From CAYFUT01 sp964346395 (GTDB lineage Bacteria > Bacillota > Halanaerobiia > Halobacteroidales > Halobacteroidaceae): a stretch of DNA of 41,979 nt. Positions within the stretch are counted from its first letter, which is position 1. Every line of letters begins with the position of its first letter. The notes beneath the pieces are model-generated. The model was not told where the DNA came from. It ran no database searches and saw only the letters and a list, made by a program, of their open reading frames with translations. Positions 7,717 through 16,038 of this stretch are shown here, piece by piece. Both the position numbers and the translations under genes were made by a program. The stretch covers positions 1-41,979 of the forward strand of contig CAYFUT010000016.1 of NCBI GenBank assembly GCA_964346395.1, in the 5' to 3' direction.

Positions 7717-7866
7717 GATATCGTCCCTGAACTTCGCGACGTACCATTAATGCTCCTAATCCTACTAGATTAAATCTATAAATCTAACATAAGTCAGCCC
7801 TAGTTTTCATTTATACTCTTAAATTGCATGTCGCTAATCGCATGTTATGTGATCATTTCTGGCGTG
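7717..7866 (+). repeat. Family A palindromic repeat, copy 4
   Basis: The arms at 7729-7748 and 7822-7841 match at 13 of 20 positions around a 73-nt centre that contains AACATAAGTCAG. The right end GTTATGTGATCATTTCTGGC (7844-7863) is mirrored by an inverted half-box at 8150-8168. The methyltransferase fragment lies between the two. Confidence 0.8.
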
Positions 7867-7876
7867 CTCTTCATCT

Positions 7877-8089
7877 TTAATTTCCAACACTATATTCAAT
7901 GCCTACTGCAACTTCTAATACTTCTCCCTTCGCATTTGAAAGTAATTCTTTTCTCTGCTTTTGTAATGAAATCACTTTTCCTATACATTTTTTGATAAAA
8001 CCTTTTTCATTATTTTTTTCTTTTATTTCTTGGGCTCTTTCTTCAAATGTTTCTATTTGTTTTTCTTTTGATAAATTTTCTTCTGACAT
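7877..8089 (-). pseudogene. Truncated N-terminal fragment of a class I SAM methyltransferase
   Basis: The 70-residue frame ends with RKELLSNAKGEVLEVAVG, which matches the start of UbiE-type methyltransferases, where motif I normally continues as GVGTG. Here motif I breaks off into IEYSVGN and a stop. Family A copy 4 begins 11 bp further on. Nothing of the remaining 130-150 residues is visible nearby. The start is preceded by a moderate GAGGGG. The fragment is bracketed exactly by copy 4 and its inverted half-box, suggesting that the repeat unit captured or truncated it. It is probably non-functional. Confidence 0.6.
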
Positions 8090-8149
8090 TCAAACCCCTC
8101 TTACCCAATAAAATATTTATTTAATCCTTTAGGTTCCAAAATAATTTTA

Positions 8150-8177
8150 GCCAGAAATGTCACATAACTTTTTTATT
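8150..8177 (-). repeat. Inverted half-box matching the family A copy 4 right end
   Basis: GCCAGAAATGTCACATAAC (8150-8168) is the inverse of the right end of family A copy 4, including its copy-specific TCTGGC. It is related to the half-box at 1031-1049. Confidence 0.65.
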
Positions 8178-8324
8178 TGTGAATATCTATTACCCAGCCC
8201 TTTAAAATCACCTGGAAAAACTTTTTTATCTCAACTTATCTGGTATGGAATGAACAAAAAAGTTTTTCTGAAGGTGAAACTACCCACCCCCGATCTGTTA
8301 CATTCTAGAGTTGGATATCTATAT

Positions 8325-8825
8325 TTAATAGTTGAACTCATATTCCCCAACTTCAACTTTCTGAGTAGTCTCCTCTCCTGGTCTTTTTTGGCGTAATTCA
8401 ATTAAATTTAAAACATCATATCCTTGTTTCTGCAAAAAGTTTATCACTTTATGATTGTTGGGATGTACCCAATTATAAACCGTCTCACACCCCATATCTT
8501 CAGCTATTTCTTCTGCTTTCCTATATAATTTAGAACCAATTCCTTGCTTTCTATATTCAGGTAATACAAAAATAGATTCTGCCCATACAACTTCCGCTTC
8601 AATTTTGCAGACTATATAACCTACTATGTTAGTTCCCACTTGAGCAATATAAATCGGATAGTCTCTTTCTAGATAATAATTTAGTTCCTTTTCGGCCGCT
8701 TTTAAATCCAGGTTCAGGTCTTTTCCTTTAAATCGAGCTACGGCAACTTTAAATTTAGCAATAAGGTTAACAAGGTTGTTCCTAACTCCCTCATCATTAT
8801 CAACTTCGGCTAATTTTATTTCCAT
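8325..8825 (-). CDS. GNAT-family N-acetyltransferase
   Basis: The 166-residue protein shows GNAT motif A, VLPEYRKQGIGSKLYRKAEE, with the R/Q-x-x-G-x-G acetyl-CoA loop, preceded by the beta-4 strand (AESIFVLP) and followed by NFLQKQGYDV (motif B). The substrate cannot be told from sequence; small amines, amino acids or ribosomal protein N-termini are all possible. It has a strong AGGGGGGAG site. It stands alone, with a short family G repeat upstream and accessory DNA downstream. Confidence 0.88.
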   Translation of the reverse strand: MEIKLAEVDNDEGVRNNLVNLIAKFKVAVARFKGKDLNLDLKAAEKELNYYLERDYPIYIAQVGTNIVGYIVCKIEAEVVWAESIFVLPEYRKQGIGSKLYRKAEEIAEDMGCETVYNWVHPNNHKVINFLQKQGYDVLNLIELRQKRPGEETTQKVEVGEYEFNY

Positions 8826-8891
8826 CTATTAGCTCCCCCCTAGTAAATTTTTTATTCCGAACCTAGACTCCTTTTTCTCATTCAGTTACCA

Positions 8892-8936
8892 ACTTCCAAC
8901 CTCCCCTTGCTGAAAAACACCAGATTTAGCCGAAAA
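8892..8936 (-). repeat. Family G short repeat, copy 1
   Basis: On the minus strand, TTTCGGCTAAAT and TGTTTTTCAGCA followed by a G-rich tract are shared with a second copy at 18392-18434. GGCTAAA can pair with TTTCAGC. Each copy lies upstream of a minus-strand gene, at different distances. Confidence 0.45.
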
Positions 8937-9031
8937 ACCTCCTTACCTTTAACAATATCATCCTAAAGAGCAATTTCACTTTTGTTTTATATTTATTCCT
9001 TGTTAACCATTATCTTCTTGCAAGGTAATGA

Positions 9032-9062
9032 AAAAAGCCTGGCTTGTACAATCCAGGCTTTA
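9032..9062 (-). terminator. Rho-independent terminator of the hexapeptide acetyltransferase gene
   Basis: AAAGCCTGG (9035-9043) pairs with CCAGGCTTT (9054-9062). On the minus strand the stem is followed by a T-run. It lies 13 bp after the stop codon. Confidence 0.85.
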
Positions 9063-9075
9063 GTCTCCTCTTATA

Positions 9076-9633
9076 TTATAATTCCTTTATCACCCGACAG
9101 GGATTGCCGGCCGCTAGTACATTAGCCGGAATATCTTTAGTTACTACACTCCCCGAACCAATAACCGTGTTGTCTCCTATCGTCACCCCGGCATTAATAA
9201 CTGCACTGCCGCCGATCCAGACATTATCGCCAATTTCAATTTCATATCCCATCTCCCGCCCCTCATTTCTCTTTTCGGCTTGGACCGGATGAGTAGCAGT
9301 ATAAACCTGTACATTCGGTCCGAACATTACATTATCGCCGATAGTTACAGTATTAACATCTAATATCACGCAGTTATGATTGGCCATGAAATTCTCTCCT
9401 AAGTTTATATTATAGCCGTAATCACAGTAAAAAGTGGGTTCTATATAACACTCGTGATCAATCTGAAATAACTCCTTTAATACCTCAGTTCTTGCTTCAT
9501 AATCATCAGTCGCTAGATTATTAAATTTCTGGCACAATTTTTTTGCCCGCTCTCTATCCGCCACCAATTCTTCATCTTCAGCATCATATAACTCACCGGC
9601 CAGCATCTTTTCTTTTTCTGTCTTCTTTTGCAT
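9076..9633 (-). CDS. maa: Maltose/galactoside O-acetyltransferase family protein (left-handed beta helix)
   Basis: The 185-residue protein has the N-terminal Mac domain (KMLAGELYDAEDEELVADRERAK) followed by hexapeptide repeats (IGDNVMFGPNV, IGDNVWIGGSAVI, IGDNTVIGSGSVV) and the typical end AAGNPCRVIKEL. The catalytic histidine is expected in YTATHPV. Such trimeric enzymes acetylate sugars with acetyl-CoA. AAAGGAG precedes the start and a terminator follows, so it is monocistronic. The exact sugar is not determinable. Confidence 0.88.
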   Translation of the reverse strand: MQKKTEKEKMLAGELYDAEDEELVADRERAKKLCQKFNNLATDDYEARTEVLKELFQIDHECYIEPTFYCDYGYNINLGENFMANHNCVILDVNTVTIGDNVMFGPNVQVYTATHPVQAEKRNEGREMGYEIEIGDNVWIGGSAVINAGVTIGDNTVIGSGSVVTKDIPANVLAAGNPCRVIKEL

Positions 9634-9665
9634 AGTTATCTCCTTTCTTAAATAGGATTCTTATC

Positions 9666-9750
9666 GAAAATACTAGCTTCACATCACATCGTATATTAGC
9701 TTCGCTTTGCTCGCCTCACAGCTAAATTAATCCCTTTAATTAAAAGGTCG
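9666..9750 (+). repeat. Family B structured repeat, copy 2
   Basis: TTAGCTTCGCTTTGCTCG followed by CACAGCTAAAT forms the family hairpin, and CCCTTTAATTAAAAGG follows. The preceding TACTAGCTTCAC segment is shared with the copy at 15293. Confidence 0.6.
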
Positions 9751-9776
9751 ACCACAGAGCGCAGTAAATACCAATT

Positions 9777-10210
9777 TTATCTTTTCCTTAAATCATGTTC
9801 TGCTTTATACTCTTTTTTAAATTGATACATATTTTCATCCGCCTGGGCGATAATCTCTTTTATTTCTCGTTTGTGCTGGCCGGAATAGGTTTCTATTCCA
9901 TAACTAATACTAATTTCGTAGTCTACCTTATTTTTCTTCCGCTGCAGTTGGTTTTGAATCCGCTCCATTATCTGCTTTACATCTTCGAGAGCTACTTCTA
10001 CAAACACAATTACAAATTCATCACCACCAAATCTGATTATATAATCGGAATCCCTAATTCCAGTCTTAATAGTTTCTACCACTTTAACAATCAATTCATC
10101 GCCCTGGTGGTGCCCATACTTATCATTCACTACCTTCAAATCATTAATGTCTACAAAAACAAGGGGAAACTTTCAGTTCTTGTTATCAGCCTTTTTTTAT
10201 TTTCCTGCAA
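9777..10210 (-). pseudogene. Truncated, frameshifted GGDEF (diguanylate cyclase) gene
   Basis: The main frame encodes VDINDLKVVNDKYGH, RFGGDEF and ISYGIETYS, the substrate-binding, signature and late motifs of GGDEF domains that make cyclic di-GMP. Upstream of VDIND the frame closes at a TGA, but the preceding residues (TESFPLFL) continue in another frame. The break is at about 10151-10158, in a T-rich run. The first third of the domain and any sensor are missing, and the remnant abuts the YhaN-like gene. It is probably inactive. A sequencing indel could explain the frameshift but not the missing N-terminus. Confidence 0.75.
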
Positions 10211-10217
10211 TTATATC

Positions 10218-13100
10218 TTAAGTTTTGTCGACAGCCCCACAGGACAGATGATCAACTAATTCTTCTGCCGTAGTAGGCTCCACCCTGCCCGCATCCAATT
10301 TCCAGTACTGTACCTCTGCTGCTACCCGATCTGCCAAATGATTAACTAGATTAGCATGACAAGTTAAGACAAATACTTGGTGGGTCTGGGCCAACTCCCC
10401 CAACAGATTCATCACTTGGGCCCGGTGGTAGTCATCAAAATTGACCAGTGAATCATCCAAGATTACCGGCAGCGGAGGGTTAACTTCCTTAATGCGGCTC
10501 AATCTGACTGCCAAAAATAACTGCTCTTTCGTCCCTCGGCTCAACTCTTCTACCGTATCCACTTCTTCATTGGCCAACTGCAGCTTGAAATCAACCTTTG
10601 TCAAATCTTCCTGCGGCAGTATCTGCTGGTATTCTCCCTCCGTCATCCGGGCCAACATCTCGCTAGCCGGCGCCAGCAGCTCATCCTGAACCCGCTCAAT
10701 AAACCTATTCCGCACCTTATCGAGCATAAAACTAGCCGCCCGCTTAACCGCAAACTCCTTAGCCAACGGCTTTAACTGCTTTCGCCCGCGCCTTACTTTC
10801 TGGCGAGCCCGGGCCAACTGATCATCAGCCGCCAGTTCCTCCTTTTTATTCTGTAAGCTCTGCTGTTCTTGGGTCAAGTCCTCCAGTTCATCCCGCATCG
10901 TTTCCAATGTGCTGCTTTCCTGTTCATACTGCCGCTCTATATCTGCCTGCGAAGTATACTGCTCAAAAAACTGATCAACAGCAGCTAGTAAGTCTGATTG
11001 GCCAACTGCTCCTGCTTCTACTGCCCCCAGTCTTATAAAAGCATCCTTCACTCTTTCCGTCTGCAGGGCAGCCAGTACATTCATCTCCAGATTCTCCTTC
11101 TCTTGGGTTAGCTGATAGTAGTCCTCATACTCTTCGCACCAGCTGATAAACTCCTCCAAACTCTCCCGGATATCATCAATTTTCCAGCCCGCCGGTAAAA
11201 AATCCTTAATCTCCGCTTCTAATTTCTGTTTCTGAAACTGCTTACCCTCTAACTTTACAGCTAACTGCAAATAGTTATTAGCCCGTTCTAACCGATTAAA
11301 TAACTGGCTGCTGTTAGCAATTAATTCTTCCGGCGGCTGTTTTAGCTCTTCAGTTTCCAGTGGAAAAAATAAATTGTTAACTAACTCCTGCAGCCGGCTT
11401 AATTCCCGACTTACTGCTTGATACTGTTGTTCAATCTTCTCTTCTTCTGCCCGCCACTTGATTATTCTCTGTTTTAAATCCTGTACTGTGCGGAATCTAT
11501 CCTTAATTAACGCAACCGACACCCTGTCGGGAAGTTTCAATAACTTACGATAATAATCCAACTTTTCCTCTACGGGATCTAATTCCGCTTCTAATTCAGC
11601 CACCTGCTGTTGTTCAGCAGCCAGCTGACTCTTCACCTCATTTAATTCAATCTGCAAGTTCTGCTGCTGAGTAACAGAATTATTCTCTAAAATATGAGTG
11701 GTCAAGAAGTTAAGCGTACCGCCTATTATCCCCAACAGACCAATTAGTCCAGCTGCCCAAACAAACCCCAATAAAAACACTAACAGCCCTAGCCCTAAAC
11801 AACTACCCGCAATCAAATAATACTTATCAATCTCTTCCGTCAAATTTACCTGGTCACTAGTATCTAGCTCTTCCAGCAGATACTCTTTTCTAGTCTGTAA
11901 TTTTTCTATCTTATCCCGTCCCGTCTGCAGCCGGCTAGTTAATTCCTGCTGTCGATTAACCGTCTGGTTTAATTCATCAGCCGCTATCTGGTCCCCCTTA
12001 ATATCCAAAATTACTTCCATATCATTCCAGTTTTCATTCTGGCGGCTGAGCTCCTTCTCAATTTCCCGCCGCTGCTTCTGCTGCCGACTTCGCTTTTCCT
12101 GTAGCTGTTTAACCCGCTCTTTAAGACCTGATAAATCAGCCCTAAACTGTTCTACTTCCTCCTGGTGAGCAAGCAGCTTGTCCTGCATCACCTCCGGCTG
12201 GGAACTAATAACCTGCTGCTGGAATTCTTTTAATTCGGCTTGGTATTCTTCCTCAGCCTGCTGATAATCTGCTAATAAGTTTTCAGCTTGGTTTAGTACT
12301 AGACTAGTTTCTTCTTCCGCCCAGTTCTCTATTTCATAATTAGCTAATTTCAACTCTAATTTCTTCTTTGCTTCCCAATCCGCAAAATTGCTTTTTACTA
12401 CATCAAGGACAGTTACCTTTGCTTCCTGTTGCTTTGTCTCAGCCTTTTTCTCTTTAATTTCCGCTGCTAACTCTTCAATTCTTGTCTGCAATTGCTGATA
12501 TTCAGCCAGCTTTTGATTAGCTTCCTTTTTTAATTCTAATCCCTCGGTTATCTTCCGCTGCGGCTCTCTAAATTCATAAACATCACACTTGCCGTTCTTG
12601 CCGCCGATAGTTTGGGCTTCCTTAGTCAATTCCTTGCTTATATTCTGCACACTGAGGATATCTCCTAAGCCAGCCCCCAGCAAAATTGACTGCAGTCTCT
12701 TTTGCTCTTCATCACCACCCGGCAGCTGCTGTAACTCATCTAAACTAATTGTAAATAACTGCTGATATGTATACTCATCCAGAGTAGCAGCATAAATATT
12801 CTCCTCCTGTTTCCCAGCATCCACACCATTTATCCGCGGCTGCCCATAGCCCTCTAAGCTAATATTAAACCGGGTTTTATCTTGGCGACAGCAGTCAGCC
12901 TGAACCTGATATTGATTGCGAGCCGGCGGTAAAGATTTCCCCTGGGGGAAACCATAACCTAAATAACGCAGCACCTGCAGCAAGGTAGTCTTTCCCGCCC
13001 GATTCAAACCGCCTACTACCACCAAATCAGAACTTAAATCCCGCAAACTTTGGTTAGCAAAAATCCCAAAATCACCAATCTCCAGTCTCTCTATCTCCAC
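10218..13100 (-). CDS. yhaN: YhaN-like SbcC/Rad50-family ATPase
   Basis: This large ATPase has 960 residues, almost the length of Bacillus YhaN. It has Walker A (GLNRAGKTT, 31-39), long coiled coils, a two-helix membrane hairpin in the middle (about 428-468, LGLGLLVFLLGFVWAAG), the ABC signature region LSRGTKEQL (about 853) and Walker B VILDD (about 879). The hairpin distinguishes YhaN from soluble SbcC. It starts with GTG three bases after the yhaO-like stop, and its ribosome binding site lies inside that gene, so translation is coupled. It is expected to form a nuclease complex with the upstream phosphoesterase in DNA break processing, by analogy with SbcCD. Confidence 0.9.
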   Translation of the reverse strand: MEIERLEIGDFGIFANQSLRDLSSDLVVVGGLNRAGKTTLLQVLRYLGYGFPQGKSLPPARNQYQVQADCCRQDKTRFNISLEGYGQPRINGVDAGKQEENIYAATLDEYTYQQLFTISLDELQQLPGGDEEQKRLQSILLGAGLGDILSVQNISKELTKEAQTIGGKNGKCDVYEFREPQRKITEGLELKKEANQKLAEYQQLQTRIEELAAEIKEKKAETKQQEAKVTVLDVVKSNFADWEAKKKLELKLANYEIENWAEEETSLVLNQAENLLADYQQAEEEYQAELKEFQQQVISSQPEVMQDKLLAHQEEVEQFRADLSGLKERVKQLQEKRSRQQKQRREIEKELSRQNENWNDMEVILDIKGDQIAADELNQTVNRQQELTSRLQTGRDKIEKLQTRKEYLLEELDTSDQVNLTEEIDKYYLIAGSCLGLGLLVFLLGFVWAAGLIGLLGIIGGTLNFLTTHILENNSVTQQQNLQIELNEVKSQLAAEQQQVAELEAELDPVEEKLDYYRKLLKLPDRVSVALIKDRFRTVQDLKQRIIKWRAEEEKIEQQYQAVSRELSRLQELVNNLFFPLETEELKQPPEELIANSSQLFNRLERANNYLQLAVKLEGKQFQKQKLEAEIKDFLPAGWKIDDIRESLEEFISWCEEYEDYYQLTQEKENLEMNVLAALQTERVKDAFIRLGAVEAGAVGQSDLLAAVDQFFEQYTSQADIERQYEQESSTLETMRDELEDLTQEQQSLQNKKEELAADDQLARARQKVRRGRKQLKPLAKEFAVKRAASFMLDKVRNRFIERVQDELLAPASEMLARMTEGEYQQILPQEDLTKVDFKLQLANEEVDTVEELSRGTKEQLFLAVRLSRIKEVNPPLPVILDDSLVNFDDYHRAQVMNLLGELAQTHQVFVLTCHANLVNHLADRVAAEVQYWKLDAGRVEPTTAEELVDHLSCGAVDKT

Positions 13101-13103
13101 CGG

Positions 13104-14441
13104 CTAATCCCTCCTTGCCAGAATGCGCTCAATAATCAAATTTTTAGCCTGCTCAACAATATCTCGGTATTCAGCCTCCGTTAATTGAAACTTAGTCGGC
13201 GTTTTGTTTTCATGATCTATCCGCTGATTCCAGATACTGCCCAATTGGTTCTTTAGCTCAGCCGCCCAATCTTCCTCCGTTCGGCAGAAATCTATTACCT
13301 CTGCCAGTTCAGCAAACACTTTATTATCTTCCTGCCTTAAGGTAGTTAAATCAGGCACCTGAGCTCTGGTTTTAAAGCTAATAGACTCGGTCCAGACTGT
13401 GGAAGCTAAGTCTTTCTGCCGCAGTCTAGCGGCTAATTCCTCCCTAGCTTCAGTCCGCTGCTGCTGTATAGTCTGATGTAAAGCTCCTCTGCCTTCGATT
13501 ATCCAGTCTACTATGTAACCTTCAAAGTCAACTGCCCAGTCTTTACGGTAGGGACTTAAATCAAAGGGAATCTCCGGACTAGTTACTGCTAACTTTTCCG
13601 CTCGTTCTTCCACCAAGACTGTTAACTCCTCTAAATTGCTCGGAGGCTCATCCTGGGCAATAGTTACCCGCGGCCGGAGAAATACAAACGGCGCAGTAGG
13701 AATGAACTCAGTTGTTACCGCCTGTTCGGAATCAACCTCTACCAATAAGCAGCCGCCTAATCCCAGTTCCCCAAAGTCTCTACCCTGCGGAATACCGGGA
13801 TAAGCAATCATCGGCGCTGACTCTTGTTCTATCCGGCACTGATGAATATGCCCTAATGCCCAATAATCAATCTCTTCCTGCTGACTTAAAGCTTGCCGCG
13901 AAGCAGGAATATATTTAGTATCATTTCTTTTAAGCTGCGTATGTAATAAACCAATATTAAAACTACCTGCCGCCGGTTGGAAATGAGAATAAACCTTATT
14001 TGACTCATATTTATTAGCATACGACTGGCCTACAATCCGGGCCAACTGCCCCCGATTACCCGGCACTTGATAAGTTTCCGGCTCCTGACAGCTAAAGTGA
14101 ACTACATTATCCGGCTGCGCAAATAACTCCCTGCGCTCACCCAGCGGATCGTGATTGCCGGCAATTACATACACCGGAATCCCCACTTCTTTCAACCGCC
14201 GGCACTGTTCATTAAAAAACCGATTAGCCGCAATTGATCGCTCCTCTCGATCATAAATATCGCCCGCCAATAATAAAAAATCGACCTCCTGTTTCCGGGC
14301 AGCATCCACTATCCGTTTAAAAGCCGTAAAATTAGCTTCCTGTATCTGGTCTGCTTGTTCCTCCGGCAAATCACTACTGCTAACTTGTGGTGCACTGCCC
14401 AAATGTAAATCAGCTGCGTGAATAAACCGTAAGCTGGCCAT
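13104..14441 (-). CDS. yhaO: YhaO-like SbcD/Mre11-family metallophosphoesterase
   Basis: The 445-residue protein has calcineurin-like phosphoesterase motifs in order: D11-LH (AADLHLGS), GDIYD (60-64), GNHD (95-98), LLHTQ and GHIH. This is the Mn-dependent nuclease fold of Mre11/SbcD. The C-terminal third is the helical cap region seen in YhaO. AGGGATAGG lies upstream of the ATG. It is the first gene of the yhaO-yhaN pair; the assembly gap begins 89 bp upstream, so the promoter may be lost in the gap. Confidence 0.9.
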   Translation of the reverse strand: MASLRFIHAADLHLGSAPQVSSSDLPEEQADQIQEANFTAFKRIVDAARKQEVDFLLLAGDIYDREERSIAANRFFNEQCRRLKEVGIPVYVIAGNHDPLGERRELFAQPDNVVHFSCQEPETYQVPGNRGQLARIVGQSYANKYESNKVYSHFQPAAGSFNIGLLHTQLKRNDTKYIPASRQALSQQEEIDYWALGHIHQCRIEQESAPMIAYPGIPQGRDFGELGLGGCLLVEVDSEQAVTTEFIPTAPFVFLRPRVTIAQDEPPSNLEELTVLVEERAEKLAVTSPEIPFDLSPYRKDWAVDFEGYIVDWIIEGRGALHQTIQQQRTEAREELAARLRQKDLASTVWTESISFKTRAQVPDLTTLRQEDNKVFAELAEVIDFCRTEEDWAAELKNQLGSIWNQRIDHENKTPTKFQLTEAEYRDIVEQAKNLIIERILARRD

Positions 14442-14530
14442 TCCTATCCCTCCAGACTATTGTTCAACCTTTATTTTAAATCACAAGCTTGTATCTTTAT
14501 TTCTATACCTTTCTATTTTTTTCCTGCTCG

Positions 14531-14630
14531 NNNNNNNNNNNNNNNNNNNNNNNNNNNNNNNNNNNNNNNNNNNNNNNNNNNNNNNNNNNNNNNNNNNNNN
14601 NNNNNNNNNNNNNNNNNNNNNNNNNNNNNN
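14531..14630. other. Assembly gap (100 N)
   Basis: One hundred consecutive N bases mark a scaffold join of unknown true length. The sequence at its right edge (GTTGGCCCGGGA, near 14635) recurs in inverse orientation near 3437, so a dispersed repeat probably caused the break. Confidence 0.95.
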
Positions 14631-14657
14631 AAAAGTTGGCCCGGGACTTCTGTTAAA

Positions 14658-15260
14658 TTAATAGTAATAAGTTACAAATATGCCCCCTGTCAGTCCATAA
14701 TCATAACCTCTTTCCCACTCTACTTGTCGAGCTTTTTCTCTGCTATCGTATTCATTAGACGGATAATACCAGTTAGCACTGCCCTGCAGTCCACTATATA
14801 AAGATAGCCCTACCCGGTCAATTTTAAATTCCGCTCCCCAGTTAATTCCCATAGTCAATCTTTTTTTATCAGCTTGATTAGTATAATAAACTACTTCCTC
14901 ATCCTTCGAATCAATTTTTGTAATATCATCTTCCTCATTAGCATCAATAGTCTGCTGCCAGCCAATTCCCGGGGCAAAAAATAGCCTAGTCAAATCCGTT
15001 TCCGCCATTACTTTCTGGTACATGGTTCCCAACTTATAACTTATAGTCGCTTCACTAGAGCCCACTAGACTGCCAGTTACCTGTATTCCCTGTTTAGGAG
15101 TAAAAAAGTATTTATAGCTAATCCCCGGACCTATTAGGGGACTGCCCCCTAACCCAATTGCCTGATTAATCTCCACTTCTTCCTTAGCTAATCCTAACGG
15201 AGCTGACAAAAGACTACCAATTAAAACCAAACCCATCACCAATAATAATTTTTTCTTCAT
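14658..15260 (-). CDS. Exported outer-membrane beta-barrel-like protein
   Basis: The 200-residue protein starts with a signal peptide (MKKKLLLVMGLVLIGSLLSA, cleavage probably after GLA). It continues with alternating amphipathic strands rich in G, Y and S, and ends in VTYYY, the aromatic terminal strand of outer-membrane barrels. The internal ATG is chosen because GGAGGG lies just before it. The family is not recognised; its length suits an 8-strand barrel. Its presence supports a diderm envelope. A family B repeat is immediately upstream. Confidence 0.65.
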   Translation of the reverse strand: MKKKLLLVMGLVLIGSLLSAPLGLAKEEVEINQAIGLGGSPLIGPGISYKYFFTPKQGIQVTGSLVGSSEATISYKLGTMYQKVMAETDLTRLFFAPGIGWQQTIDANEEDDITKIDSKDEEVVYYTNQADKKRLTMGINWGAEFKIDRVGLSLYSGLQGSANWYYPSNEYDSREKARQVEWERGYDYGLTGGIFVTYYY

Positions 15261-15292
15261 CACCAACCCTCCTTACATAATTCTAGCCTTCT

Positions 15293-15450
15293 TAACAAAG
15301 ATACTAGTTCACGTCACCTCATAGATATTAGCCTCGCTTTATTCGCATCACAGCTAAATCAACCATTCTAATTAAAGGAATAATTCTCATTATTCTTTCT
15401 TCCCCCCCAGTAACTAATCCTTTTTCTAGCAGGGGGAAATAGTCAAATAT
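15293..15450 (+). repeat. Family B structured repeat, copy 3 (longest)
   Basis: The order is TACTAGTTCACGTCACC, TTAGCCTCGCTTTATTCGC with AGCTAAATCAACC, the small hairpin ATTC (15365-15368)/GAAT (15378-15381), and a final hairpin CCCCC...GGGGG. Copy 4 at 18178 has ATCC/GGAT at the small hairpin, a compensatory change. Confidence 0.65.
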
Positions 15451-15459
15451 CTATATTAA

Positions 15460-15488
15460 TTGCACCTAATCCCTACTCATGGTATAAT
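15460..15488 (+). promoter_or_regulatory. Consensus sigma-A promoter for the two small plus-strand genes
   Basis: TTGCAC (15460-15465), a 17-bp spacer and a perfect TATAAT (15483-15488) lie 33 bp before the first start codon. Confidence 0.8.
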
Positions 15489-15520
15489 TATAAATAAATC
15501 GTTCAACAAGGAGGTCAAGA

Positions 15521-15709
15521 ATGGCTGATAAATCTAATAATACAAAATACTATCTATTTAAAGTAGTTGATATTTTAGTCCTTTTAATTTTTCCTCCCCT
15601 AGGGCTAACATTTGTTCTCACTTCCGAACGTTTCTCTAAATTCGGCAAAATTATGGGCAGCATTTATACCATTGTCTTCTTAACTATCGGGGTAATTATT
15701 TTTGAATAA
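15521..15709 (+). CDS. Small two-pass membrane protein, unknown
   Basis: The protein has 62 residues: a polar N-terminus, then two membrane segments (about 14-31, VVDILVLLIFPPLGLTFVL, and 43-60, MGSIYTIVFLTIGVII) separated by a short basic loop. It has a very strong AAGGAGGT site and a consensus promoter upstream, so it is probably well expressed. It resembles short PMP3-like or YqaE-like hydrophobic peptides only in topology. It is the first gene of a likely two-gene operon. Confidence 0.7.
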   Translation: MADKSNNTKYYLFKVVDILVLLIFPPLGLTFVLTSERFSKFGKIMGSIYTIVFLTIGVIIFE

Positions 15710-15750
15710 TTTTACATCAAATAATAAAATATACTGCGAGGAGGGATATA

Positions 15751-16038
15751 GTGCTAACTAAAATTACTGCTGAAGTGGAAGATAACCTTGACCAATACGG
15801 CTCAGTAGAAGCCGCAGTAGATAATATTTTTCCTGAACTCAATGACAAATATGATCTCTGGGCTTTATTCTCTGGTCAAGAGCGAATGGCTATCTTAAAA
15901 GAAGCTGCCTTAGCTACCGACGATATTGGCAAAACCATAGAAGAAACTAAACAGCAGGGGGTTAAAGTGCTTCCCGAAGCGGCTATTACAAAAATGAAAG
16001 ACTTTCTCTGCCAAAAAATAAATGATTCCCGAGCGTAA
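15751..16038 (+). CDS. Small soluble protein, unknown
   Basis: The protein has 95 residues, is mostly helical and acidic, with no membrane segment and a single cysteine near the C-terminus. It starts with GTG behind GCGAGGAGGG, 41 bp after the small membrane protein gene. A hairpin-T-run terminator lies 119 bp downstream, so the two genes form a transcription unit. I do not recognise the family. Confidence 0.65.
   Translation: MLTKITAEVEDNLDQYGSVEAAVDNIFPELNDKYDLWALFSGQERMAILKEAALATDDIGKTIEETKQQGVKVLPEAAITKMKDFLCQKINDSRA

Noticed and set aside
21..7866. Family A as a riboswitch
   Set aside because: Copies lie mostly next to the 3' ends of genes rather than in leaders, and no known ligand-binding core is recognised.
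21..8177. Calling the left region a classical integron
   Set aside because: The recombinase lacks the IntI-specific insertion, no attI site is recognised, one repeat is inverted and the GTT core is conserved on one side only. It is kept as an attC-like hypothesis.
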